Part shown: positions 1 through 9,649 of the stretch, in pieces
How positions within the stretch are numbered: the first letter of the stretch is position 1
Layout of the letters: each line of letters opens with the position of its first letter
Origin: Aquanectria penicillioides
Taxonomy: Eukaryota > Ascomycota > Sordariomycetes > Hypocreales > Nectriaceae
Direction: 5' to 3'
DNA length: 64,000 bases
NCBI GenBank assembly: GCA_003415625.1
Contig: PYIU01000009.1
Location: 1,550,001-1,614,000 of the forward strand
The notes under the pieces: model-generated
The model's input: the letters and a program-made list of their open reading frames with translations, nothing else
The model's database searches: none
What the model was told of the DNA's origin: nothing
Made by a program: the position numbers and the translations under genes

Positions 1-1014
1 GAAGTGGGAGAGCGCGGCTGATGTCAGGCTGTCTGTGTGTACCTACCTTGTAAGTTGTGCCTGTAAATCGGGTAGTACGTACTAGGCAGGAGGGATTGAG
101 GAATTTCTGGAAGTAAAGTCAAGCTTCCTCGACCCATTTTCCCCCTGGCATTGGTGGAACGGGTTGTGGGAGGCGGCCGAGTGGTACGTGCATGGACTAC
201 GTACAGTATTCGCACCCGCGATGGTCATTCAAGTCACTGACAAGCCCGCCATCCATCGATGAAGCACCACGCCACGTCTCGAGAGGGACAGAGGACAGAG
301 GACAGGAAGCTCTAAGCGCGGCTCGCCCTAGGCGACTGGGTGACGGACTGACTGGGATTCGATGGATGGGCGGCTCCATCAAAATCCAAGCCGTTTTCAG
401 GGTCCACGTCCACATCCCGTCCAGGACCAGGGGAAATGAGCCGCCAAGAACCGAGGGTCCCGTGACCCCACACGCCTGGGCTACCCTTGACTGAGCTGGA
501 CCACAATGGGCGGTCCTGGGTGCATCCAACGCAGGCTGGACAGGTGTGGCCCACCCCTGGCGAGGGCCTCTGACAGCTCGGTAACCATCCACGTTGTGCA
601 TCGACTGGCCGTCAACACGCCCGAGAACGCGAGCCAGAGGTCTTTGCGCCTCTGGTATTGGCTCTATCTGGGGGATTGTCTGGGGTAGGGGGCCATGGGA
701 GCACAAGGATTGATAAAGCCCGGCCTGGTCGATGGACCGCTGGGAGCGCCGTTTATTTGATGCTGAAGAATACAAGTACCACCGTGGTCCTTGAGCCATA
801 CTCCGTAGATACCTCCATTGCACCTTGGAAAAGTTTGCCCGGGGATTGCCAGCGTCGACAAGCACCAGCAGCAGGGTGTGAGAAAAACTACACGCTCCTG
901 GGATATACCCTGAGGCAACTCTTACACCACCCGGAACCCACGACGAACCCACGAACCCGCGAGGAACCCGCTTTCAGTCTCGAACGCTCCCCATCCCCAT
1001 CCCCATCCCCGTCG

Positions 1015-1087
<73 letters not shown>

Positions 1088-1923
1088 CTCCGTCTAAAAG
1101 AGCATTGCGTGCGCGCGCGAATTGGACCTAGACCCAGACCCAACCAGAAGAGCCCCATGGAAAAACTTTGACAAAGAAGGCGGCCACCTTGCCTTTCGCT
1201 GGGCTTCTTTTTCTCCTCCCGCCGGTGCTGGCGCTGCCAAGGCACACTGTCCGGGTTGGGCAACTAACGCCTAAACGATTTGGTCATCGCGCCGTGTGCC
1301 GCAATAGGTCGACCGCTGCTCCGGCATGCCCGCAATTCCCACCAGCATCCAAACTCTGTAAACGTCCTTGCGCAGTGCGCGTCTGACAACGAGTCACTGT
1401 GGTGTGCTACTACCTCCCGAGTACTACCACCACCGCCAGTGCCCAGAGTGCCCAGAGTGCCCAAAGCGCCAGTGCACCACGCTCCCAAGCAATCAACTTG
1501 CCGCTACCCAGTCCACACCAGTCCACCAGTCTTCTACCACACACACCACCGCGAGGCACCGCCGCACCGCCGCCGGCGCTCCGATTGTTAGTCTGGTATT
1601 GCTCGGTGAGCATTCTCGTGCGTGGCGTTACTGCTTGCTTCCAATGCCGTACCCAGACTTCGCGCCTGCATGAAACCGACCGAGCCATGATCTAGCGACT
1701 CCAACTTGCACATCTCCGACCCATATTGCATCACACACTCTATCAAGGCCAACGCTCCCTTGCAACGCAAATCACCACTAGTTGACAATCTCTACCACCC
1801 GCCTTCTCCTACAAATCTCCGCCTCAGACCCCGACTTGCTCCCTCAACGTTTACCCGGAGCCACCCTTCTTCAGCTGCCTGACATACTCTACCCGACGAC
1901 GACCCGACAATGCGCCGCAGACC
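1..1923. other. Intergenic/5' flank of the Pho80-like cyclin; no gene seen
   Basis: I see no convincing coding sequence here. Open frames on both strands are short, rich in Pro/Ser/Arg and lack recognisable motifs. The stretch holds a CCCCAT-type run near 988-1010, a long CT microsatellite, and from about 1500 onward a C-rich, ACC/CAC-rich leader typical of the region just upstream of filamentous-fungal start codons. The 3' part (about 1700-1923) is probably 5' UTR and promoter of the cyclin gene. Confidence 0.6.
1017..1085. repeat. (CT)n microsatellite, about 34 units
   Basis: An uninterrupted run of CT dinucleotides about 69 bases long, directly preceded by an imperfect CCCCAT repeat. It lies about 840 bases upstream of the Pho80-like cyclin start. 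Length polymorphism between strains is expected for a pure dinucleotide tract of this size. Confidence 0.95.
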
Positions 1924-3079
1924 ATGTTGAAGACGTCGCCTATTCTGTCCACCTCCGCCAATGCCTCGCCGACGACCTTCCGCTATGTGCATCACTCCCC
2001 TCAGAACCCTTCCAAACATTCGTCTGCGATCGGGCGACGGCACTCCTCACGATCAGACTCGGGTCCTGCCGAACCCATGAACTCTTCACCCCAGCAGCGC
2101 CCGAGGCAGTACATCGCCAACGACGCGGGCGTCCAAGGCCGTCAAATGGACGCCCAGAACCGACTATCCTCTTCGTCCCTCCCCCAGAAATCTCTCACGC
2201 AGCCCCCGAAATCCCCTCGCCCTCCTCCCCCCGTGGCCAACCCTTCCGCCGTACCCCCTCAGCCTTCGCAAAACAATGTCGTGAGGGAGAGTCAGGCGTC
2301 GCAAAGCGGGGTGTCACCCGTCAAGCGAAGAACTTCGCCACCCCAACCTCCATCTGTAGCCACATCCACTTCAGGGTCGTCATCGCAGACATCCAAGAGA
2401 GCGAAGCCCGATGCTCGGCCGCCCAAAATACTACCCCAACAATACGAATTCTGCCCTGTCGAGGACATGGTCGAATTGATTGCGCATATGCTAGGCGAGT
2501 TGATAGCCACCAACGACGCGATCCGGACACTAAATGGTGGCTTGACACGCTTTCACTCAAGGTACAACAACCCAAACCAACGGCCGGTCTTTTCAAGTTC
2601 CCCTCGCTAACGTGAATCGCAGGACGGCCCCCGGGATATCTGTCAGAGATTATTTACACCGCCTGGCCAGACATGCCACCTTGACACCACCACTGCTTCT
2701 CGCGATGGTATATTACATCGATAGACTTTGCGCACTCTATTCAGAGTTCACTATCAACACCCTGACGGTTCATCGATTCCTCATCACCGCTGCCACCGTC
2801 GCCGCAAAAGGCTTGTCTGACTCATTCTGGAACAACACGACCTATGCGCGAGTGGGCGGAGTTAGGGTGGCCGAGCTAAAGCTGCTGGAACTGGAATTCC
2901 TCTACAGAGTGGATTGGAAGATTGTGCCGAACCCAGAAGTTTTGGTGGCCTATTACAAAGGCCTAGTCGAGCGCGCCCCTGGTTACGCCCTAGATTCTGA
3001 CGAATCAGAGGGTGACGATGAGGGAGAGGAGGATGGCGAGGCGCTCAATGGAGATGGAGAGCACCAGGCAACACAATGA
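1924..3079 (+). CDS. Pho80/PREG-type cyclin (phosphate-responsive CDK regulator)
   Basis: Predicted 364-residue cyclin of the Pho80 family. In fungi this is the regulatory partner of the Pho85-type kinase that restrains the phosphate-starvation transcription factor (Pho4, NUC-1); Neurospora PREG is the best match I recall. Exon 1 is 1924-2561 and exon 2 is 2623-3079, with a 61-nt intron (GCTAACG branch site, CAG acceptor) that restores the frame across FHSR/TAPGIS. Residues 1 to about 165 are low-complexity Ser/Pro/Gln. The cyclin box follows: VEDMVELIAHMLGELIATND, then TLTPPLLLAMVYYIDRLC, NTLTVHRFLITAATVAAKG and ELEFLYRVDWKIVP. An acidic tail rich in Asp/Glu ends the protein. The start is the first ATG in the frame, and nothing upstream in frame looks coding. 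PCL6/7-type cyclins are related, but the box sequence favours Pho80/PREG. Confidence 0.9.
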
Positions 3080-3642
3080 TACCCTTTGGACCTGATGACG
3101 GCATTAGACATGGCCTGATCAGCACAAGCAACGGGCGGTTTCAACAGATTAAGTGGCTTTCCGGCGAAATATAGGCAGAGCGGATACTACTACGGATGGA
3201 CCGCAGTGGATCTTGCATGACAGCACATAACCGGCGTAAGGAAACCGGGGCGATGATTTGATTTGATTTTGGAAAGCATCACAGGGTAGAGCGGGGAGCA
3301 TCTGTACACACACATATGGGAGGCAGAATCACCTAGGCTCGGACATGAAGTAAAACATAAAGACATCATTGGAAACGCACCACAAATAACTGCATGCAGT
3401 CTCCTTTTTTTTTTATCAGATTGAACAAGTGCACGGTCAACCGTCGGTTGCCATTCTAGAAGTTCGATGATGACAAGGGGAATCATGGGGTTTATCCGAG
3501 ATACAGCCGCAGGGGGAAGCTTCAACGTCTACACAGTAGGTGTCGTCTTCGATCATCGATAGCTGCCCAGAACCGCAGTTCAACCCCATTCCCTCATCCA
3601 CGGCCAAAAACCACGGGCGGTCCAACCCGGAAATAATTCAAT
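3080..3642. other. Intergenic between cyclin and EMC10
   Basis: Short spacer between two same-strand genes. It should hold the cyclin 3' UTR and the EMC10 promoter. There is a T-rich tract near 3408-3417 and nothing else I can support. Confidence 0.6.
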
Positions 3643-4289
3643 ATGAGAGTAGCGACTCTCGTATCCACGGTCTTCGCCGCCGCCGGGCTGGTCGCCGCCG
3701 AGCAGCGCACCGCGCAGATCTACATCCAACCCGTCCACGCCTCGTCGCCCAACCCCCAGCCTCTCGCGGAGGTCGCCTACGACCCAGCTGCTGCCTCTAC
3801 GTCGCAGATCGTTTCCTATGAGGCCCCCGAGCTTCCCGAGGCGGCGACGCTTGTGCGCATCGGCTTGTACGACGACAAGGCCGGGCGGTGGATCTCGAGC
3901 ACGACGGCCACGAGCGTCGACAACTTCGCCAAGGGCTACGCGCCCAACATCATCCTGTCGGTAGACGAGCAGGGCGAGGTGCACAGCGTGGCGTACAAGG
4001 GCGTGCGCATCGACGCGGGCCAGACGCGCGACTTTGGTCCCAAGCTGGTGCTGCTGCCAGCAACCAAGGGCAAGCAGCCGGAGCTGAACAAACCGGTGGT
4101 TCTGTCCCCTGACGGCAAGAAGGTGGGCGAGGAGCCGGAGAAGTCACTGTTGCAGAAGTAAGTTTTCTTCGTTGGGGTTGCTTTGGCTCCCTGGTTGAGG
4201 ACAAAGGAGTTAACGATTGGAACTATAGGTACTGGTGGGTTCTCGCGATCATGGTGGTCATGACTATGGCTGGAGGCGGCGACAAATAG
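3643..4289 (+). CDS. EMC10: ER membrane protein complex subunit 10 (EMC10)
   Basis: Predicted 191-residue secretory-pathway membrane protein, subunit 10 of the ER membrane complex, the insertase for tail-anchored and multipass proteins. Exon 1 is 3643-4157 and exon 2 is 4229-4289. The 71-nt intron starts GTAAGT and has a TTAAC branch site. Seen: an N-terminal signal peptide (hydrophobic residues about 3-19, ending VAAEQ); a lumenal beta-rich domain with VRIGLYDD, WISSTTATSV and IILSVDEQGEVHSV blocks; and a C-terminal SLLQKYWWVLAIMVVMTMAGGGDK-like end. The block order and the final K-Y-W, membrane segment and short Gly-rich tail match EMC10 of animals and fungi. Without the intron the membrane anchor would be lost, which supports the splice call. 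Confidence 0.85.
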
Positions 4290-5051
4290 ACAAGCGAATC
4301 GAAACAGTTTTAATTGAACCACGCTTAATTCACGAATTTACCTCTTGCCCCAGTTGTGTTTCCATGACCCTTTTCTCAAGTCTTGGATGTTCACTAGTTC
4401 GGTCACTTTAAGATGTGGGTTGAGCCAGTCAGGTCCTAGAGTTGGGGGGTATCGAGTGATGACACAGAATGGTTGGTCAATTACGTTTGCTTGTTTTGAT
4501 CTTTGCTGGCAATTGTAATAGGGTGATCCGGACAGAGCCTTGGGATGATTGAGAATGGGTGGCAGGTTTAGTAGCTTTTGCGGGTTTACGGAGGCTGGAC
4601 GGTGTCTGGGTCGTGATCCTGATTTTGAAACACAATATTACACGGACTACCTCCCAAGTACAGATACCGCCCAAGCCAATGCATTGTTTTCTTCCTTGTT
4701 GTCTCATTTTCTTGACCGTAAAGCCATTGTTGGGTTCACGTGCCTGAGCATGTGACCCTCAAAAAAGCACAGTGCTCACATGGTTCTAGTTCGAATCGGG
4801 ACTAGGGTGGTTGCTATGAGAAGATCTGGGTGGCGGTCGCATACGCCTGCTTAAAAGCTGGTCGCAAGCGCTGGTCCCTCAATTCACTAGGAGCTCACCC
4901 CCATTTCGAGCTGCAGCTTTTACGCTTCCTCTTGCATGCAACTGCCTTGCAATTTTCTCTCCCTTACATAGTAATCCCCAACGACTTGGCCCCGTCAAGT
5001 TTCTTCCTCTTATCTTCTATTCCGCAACCTACCTGTAACCAACCGCCAAAA
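4290..5051. other. Intergenic between EMC10 and CHZ1
   Basis: No gene seen. The last 150 bases (about 4900-5051) are pyrimidine- and CAA-rich, as expected for the CHZ1 5' UTR. A CACGTG palindrome lies at 4738-4743. A short T-arm-like string near 4780-4806 does not fold into a tRNA by eye. Confidence 0.55.
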
Positions 5052-5518
5052 ATGCCTGAGAACGGTACCACCATCCCTCAGACTGAGGACGCCTTTGCTG
5101 AGAGCAAGGGCAAGGGCAAGGCTGCTGCCCAGGACGTCCCCACCGGCGACACCGCCATGGACGAGGATGATTCCGACTCTGATGATGACGAGGATGAAGT
5201 AAGCTCTAGATTCCCTGTCGTTACGGTTGTGAAGGGACCGTTGCTAACTTGGGAACTTTAGGTTGTCGAGGCCGGTATGCGCCACCCTATACCCTCTGAA
5301 CTTGTGAACCCGAAGCTAACCACGTAGGCACAGAGGAGGACGGCATGGAGGAGATTGACCTGGACAACATTGTTGACGGCGGACGCCGCACCCGTGGCCA
5401 GCAGATCGATTTTGCTAAGGCTGCCGAGGAGAACCCCGTCGACGACGACTACGATGAGGATGAGGACGAGGATTTCCAGCCCCCGGAAGTGGACGAGGAC
5501 GTCAAGATGTCTGACTAA
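5052..5518 (+). CDS. CHZ1: CHZ1-like histone H2A.Z-H2B chaperone
   Basis: Predicted 116-residue, highly acidic nuclear protein. In yeast Chz1 escorts H2A.Z-H2B dimers to the SWR1 remodeller. Three exons: 5052-5198, 5262-5274 and 5328-5518, with introns of 63 and 53 nt. The middle exon is only 13 nt (GTTGTCGAGGCCG). Seen: an Asp/Glu/Ser-rich stretch (DEDDSDSDDDEDE), then the CHZ motif EEIDLDNIVDGGRRTRG followed by QQIDFAKAA, then a second acidic run and a short VKMSD end. The Asn-Ile-Val/RRTRG core is the signature of the family. The frame is open only if both introns are removed. The start is the ATG that follows an A-rich leader. Confidence 0.88.
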
Positions 5519-5526
5519 ATAAAGAT

Positions 5527-5541
5527 CCCCCCCCCCCCCCC
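5527..5541. repeat. C15 homopolymer just after the CHZ1 stop
   Basis: Fifteen consecutive C residues begin nine bases after the CHZ1 stop codon. A 16-base A run follows at about 5629-5644. Both are likely sites of sequencing length error. Confidence 0.9.
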
Positions 5542-6587
5542 AAACGAGGCAAACCAATAACTCGACAGTACACGTGTGCACTCACGTGGTTTGGTAGATG
5601 AAAGACATGGCATTATGATTATTTTTACAAAAAAAAAAAAAAAACCTCCAATGGAAAATGGGATGATGGATATGTCACATTGCTCAGATCCAATGAATTG
5701 AGATCTAGGTGGACAGCCCAGGCGAGAACATGGATAGCATAGCGCAACCGTTTCTGGCACTGAGCATCTGCTTTGCATAGATTAGGTACTATTACACAGT
5801 ATGATATGCAATGGAGCAATTCAAAAGACATTCACGACAGCTGCAAGGGCCTCGGCCCAACCCAATGATATGATGATTCCTGAATGCACCGTGTATGTGT
5901 GATTGTCGGAGCTGGGTGGCAGCGGATGCAGCCTAGTCGGTGTACTTGACGAATGCACGCAACCCCGCGGGACAGGCTGCTCTGCGCAGCACTTGTGCAC
6001 GGCATCGTCTGGGCGCTTTTCCGAGAGCCTTGCTGTCCACATGTGCACAGTGCAATCACGCATCCAAAACGGGAGAACCTACGAGAGGACAACCTCCGGC
6101 GGGATCTACAGCAAGTCTCCCCATGCCCAAAGCCATGGACACGGGCAATTTCGGCAAATGCGTCAAGCTCGGGCTCCCGGTTTCTAAATCCAGACTCTTT
6201 TCGTTAGTTGTTTGCCTGGGTGCAAGAGCCCCACGATAGACCAGCCAGGTGTCCCCCCCGTCTCCCCGACTAGCAGACTGACCGGGCCTTGTATTTTTTT
6301 CTTTCTCTTTGGGGCCTTTCCTCCATGAAGCCTCTCCACCACAGGCGGCCAAAACGTCAAAAAAGCGGACAGCTTGTTCGCTCAATTCCGTCGAGTGGCG
6401 TCCGCCCCCAATGCCTTTGGATAGAAGCATAATTACTCGCCGAGGTGTGCTTTGTTGTAGTTACAAAGAAAAACGAACGACCCTTTGAGCCTCTTGTTTG
6501 TCTCCCTGTGGCTCTCGCCCCTGGCATTTTAAATTTTTCCTGGGGGGTAGCACAGGTACTCTTTACTGGGCGGCTGTAAACCAACAA

Positions 6588-6642
6588 AGGTACGTACTCG
6601 CAAGAGATAGGTACCTACCTAGGTACCTACCTACCTAGACAC
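6588..6642. repeat. TACC/GGTA tetranucleotide block with TACCTAGGTACC palindrome
   Basis: Interspersed TACC, GGTA and CCTA units, including the palindrome TACCTAGGTACC, about 380 bases upstream of the BET1 start. Similar blocks occur at about 27337-27398 and 46399-46419, so this is a dispersed simple repeat in this genome. No function can be assigned from sequence. Confidence 0.75.
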
Positions 6643-7015
6643 TCCTTCCCGCCCCCCCTCTGTGTGTTTGGGGTTCTTGCCTTTGGGTCGGCCTCTCCCA
6701 CCCCCCCTAAATCGAGGACTGGCCGACGGTCCATTCAGATCCCGCCGGAGACTCTCGCGTCACGAGGGAACACCTTGCCTGTTCGAAAACGACAGGGTTT
6801 CGTTTCCGCATCCCCAGCGCAACGACCAGCTTCAACTTCCTTTTTATTGATTCGCATTTGTCTTTTCTCTTTTTAGATTCTTTAACTTCCATTCATCTCC
6901 GGTTCCCCCGGGCTTGTCTGGACTTTGACCCTGTTGTCATTTGGCCTCCCCTCCCGACAGGATCTGGTTTACATCATACTGATCACATCATCATCATCAT
7001 CTTTGCCTCGAGGCT

Positions 7016-7841
7016 ATGGCGCAAAGGTACGCCTCATCCCGTCGCCCGCCAGTCCCATTCATCCATCGTTCGTTCGCGGTCCTTGGTGGTCTCAACCGCC
7101 ATCACCATCTCCGTTTTGGAACCCCGCCGAGTTCCCTCTCCGTGCATCACCGAGACCGTGTCGAAACTCACTGATGATGGTTTGCTAGGTTCGGCGGCTC
7201 CTCGCTGCACCAGCGGGACTCCCGCAGCGCACTCTTCGAGGGCTACAACGGTGATGGCGCCTCTCGCCGGCCCGTCAGCGCGAGCCCCAGTCGTGGATAT
7301 GGATATGGAGCTTACGCAGGCTCAGCTCCTGGCGGCCTGGGCATTAGCGGTGCCGGATCCCAGGGCGGCTTTCGACCCGCGACGCCAAACCGAAGGGGCC
7401 AGTATAGCGATGCTGTGTTGAGCGAGTTGGAGAGCCAGAACGATGCACAGGTTGAAGGCATCCTGGGCAAGGTCAAGGTGCTGAAGGATGTGAGTTTGGA
7501 GTCCCCTTGACGCCATTTTGATGACGGCAAGACGAGAAGGATCGGTTTCAGATGAATCAGACTCCTCGGAACTACCGTCCATAAATGCAACGTCTACGAA
7601 TCCATGAAACGGATTTGATTTAACCCGCAAATAGATGACGGTTGCTATCGGTGACGAAATCCGCGAATCCTCCGCCCTCGCCGAGAAGATGAACGACTCA
7701 TTCGACTCGACTCGTGTCCGCCTCCGCGGCACCATGAATCGAATGCTACTCATGGCTGAGCGAACCGGTGTAGGCTGGAAGGTCTGGGTTGCCTTCTTCT
7801 TTGCCGTCATCCTGCTCTTCACCTACGTCTGGCTATTCTAA
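7016..7841 (+). CDS. BET1: BET1-like vesicle SNARE (ER-Golgi transport)
   Basis: Predicted 172-residue tail-anchored Qc-SNARE acting in ER-to-Golgi vesicle fusion with Sed5, Bos1 and Sec22. Three exons: 7016-7026 (only 11 nt, MAQ plus part of Arg), 7189-7489 and 7635-7841, with introns of 162 and 145 nt. Seen: an N-terminal SSLHQRDSRSALFEGYN block, a Gly/Ser/Pro-rich linker, the SNARE heptads from about AVLSELESQNDAQVEGILGK through IGDEIRESSALAEKMNDSFD, with the expected polar layer in the middle, and a C-terminal membrane anchor of about 20 hydrophobic residues ending at WLF. All three junctions keep the frame. The tiny first exon is inferred from the need for a start codon and the GTACGC donor; transcripts would settle it. 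Confidence 0.88.
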
Positions 7842-8504
7842 AGCGCCGATCCGTTTCTCTACAGCGCACGACAACTCAATGTGCAACACAACATAATATG
7901 GCCAATGGCGCAACAGCACATGAGAGAACGCTGTTATTGATCACCTCCCTTTTGAATACAACACAAAAACCTCGGAAATATCGACAATCTCGAGATAACT
8001 GGATGTAACGGACAAAGACGAGACGAGACTATGGCATAGAGAGGAGGGCAAACGGAAGGACTATCAGCTCCGAAGGTGGATATGAGGCTTGTAGTTTTGG
8101 CTGGCGACGACGCAGAGCAAAACTATTGCATTTATGGATGCATTCTGGGATGGCGTTGGGTCGGCGTTTTGTCAATTTGTTTGTTTCTTCGCCCTCTTGC
8201 ACAGCGGCAATGCGGATTCAAGGGGTGTGCTCATCGAGGATACGCAGAAATCCTCAACGACCAAGACATATGTCACCGTACAAAGTTTGTAATACTAGTA
8301 TCGCCCATCAGGGACCATGATACGTTTGAGTCTTTCTTCCTTTGGTTTAATGCAATATGAGCAAAGCCTCAATATCAAATTCCTACCATGGATGAAAAAT
8401 AGCCAAGTGAAGAGTGAAAAAAAAAAGGGTTGGTTGGGTATATTGAAGGGCTTCCTCTATGGCATATTTTCTGATTCTCTACTTATACTATCAATTACAA
8501 GTTA
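7842..8504. other. Convergent intergenic region between BET1 and APC15
   Basis: BET1 (+) and APC15 (-) converge here, so this spacer holds two 3' UTRs. An A-rich run lies at about 8418-8427. No gene or RNA is recognised. Confidence 0.55.
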
Positions 8505-9649
8505 TTACTGGCGGGCGCGTCGGCCGGCCGCGGGACTGCTGTCTATGAAGCTGCTGCCGCCTTGGGAGAGGAGATTGCTGAGGTCCATGCTGGGACGGCC
8601 CAGAGACATGCTGGAGCGTCCCGGAAGGGTTGGAGATAATGGGGGGTCCATGGCTGCTGAGCGAGGGGCAAAGCTCATGTCTGCATCGTCGTCATCGTCA
8701 TCTTCCTCTTCGCTGCTGCTGCTGAGCTCAGCTTCCGAGTCGGTGTGCTCATAACCACCGCTCTCAGCCTCGGGGATATCGTCATCGAGGTCGGCATCCA
8801 TGCCCATACCCAGGTCGTCGGTGACATCGTGAGCAAAGTCCTCCTCGTCTAGCATATGGCCTTGATCGTCTTCCTCCAGCTCCTCACCACCACCGTACAT
8901 GTCATCGCCATCGCCATCACCGCGAACAAGGGCTTCGCGAAAGGCATCATCATTCATTCGCATCCGGGACGCCATGAGATCATTTTGGTGCTCTTCTCTG
9001 AGCACCGATTCATCAGCATCATCAACACCGCCCTCCTCATCCTCTTCTAGTTCTTCTTCATCCTCCTCTTCATCGTCGTCATCGTCATCGTCGTCGTCAT
9101 CATCGTCGTCGTCGCGTAATGCAAAATCATCATCAGCATCTGGTATTTCGTCATCCAGGTCCTGTGCACCGTCTAGTTGGACATCATCCATCATTCCGTC
9201 TTCAGGGACAGCTTCAGCTTCAGCTTCAGCAAGCTCCTGAGCCAGTTGCTCCCGGCGAAGGGCTTCTTGATGTTCTTCTTGCTCCCTTTTTTCCTCTCGC
9301 ATTTGATGCAACGTTTTGGGCACGCCTGGGGGTTTTAGCCAACCACTACCATAATTCTGGATGTTCAGTCGGCGACGTTGCATATACTGCTCGTCAGCGG
9401 CAAGGCGAGCGAGGGCCGAGCGCTCGAGGAGGTGACCTCGTTGGCGGGGGTGATGCGTGCCATGGTGATGGCTGTGCGAGTCGTTGTGAGGATTGTCGAC
9501 GGGTCCAGGCGGTGTGAAAGAGCTGCGGGAAGACCTGTACCACAAAGAATGTGACTGTGAGCTTGTTAGTGAGACCTCATTTGTGGCGACATTCGAAACT
9601 ACGTGGATCATACATCTCGTGGAATAAAATCTGGTAGCGTCGTAAACAT
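8505..9649 (-). CDS. APC15: Anaphase-promoting complex subunit 15 (APC15/MND2)
   Basis: Predicted 361-residue APC/C subunit. Family members help release the mitotic checkpoint complex (animal APC15) or restrain the APC/C in meiosis (yeast Mnd2). Read on the minus strand: exon 1 is 9649-9614 (MFTTLPDFIPRD), a 59-nt intron is 9613-9555 (GTATGA donor, CACTAACA branch site, CAG acceptor), and exon 2 is 9554-8505. The junction yields IPRD/SHSLWYRSSR, the conserved Apc15 N-terminal signature. RLAADEQYMQRRRLNIQNYG and WLKPPGVPKTLHQMREEKRE follow, both typical of fungal Apc15. The C-terminal two thirds is very acidic, with a run of 14 Asp and many Glu. A longer in-frame ATG upstream (at 9746) is rejected because the sequence before the acceptor reads as intron. 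Confidence 0.9.

Larger units (their letters stand above)
5519..7015. other. Intergenic between CHZ1 and BET1
   Basis: Holds the CHZ1 3' UTR, two homopolymer tracts, a GGTACCTA/TACC-type repeat block at about 6588-6642, and a T/C-rich BET1 leader (about 6830-7015). Open frames here are short and motif-free on both strands. Confidence 0.55.

Noticed and set aside
1782..2615. 277-codon plus-strand open frame over the cyclin gene
   Set aside because: It is the wrong frame of the Pho80-like cyclin, whose own frame gives clear cyclin-box sequence and a good intron.
4780..4806. T-arm-like string GGTTCTAGTTCGAATC suggesting a tRNA
   Set aside because: The stems around the TTCGAAT loop do not pair properly, and I could not find matching D-arm, anticodon arm or acceptor stem at the right distances.
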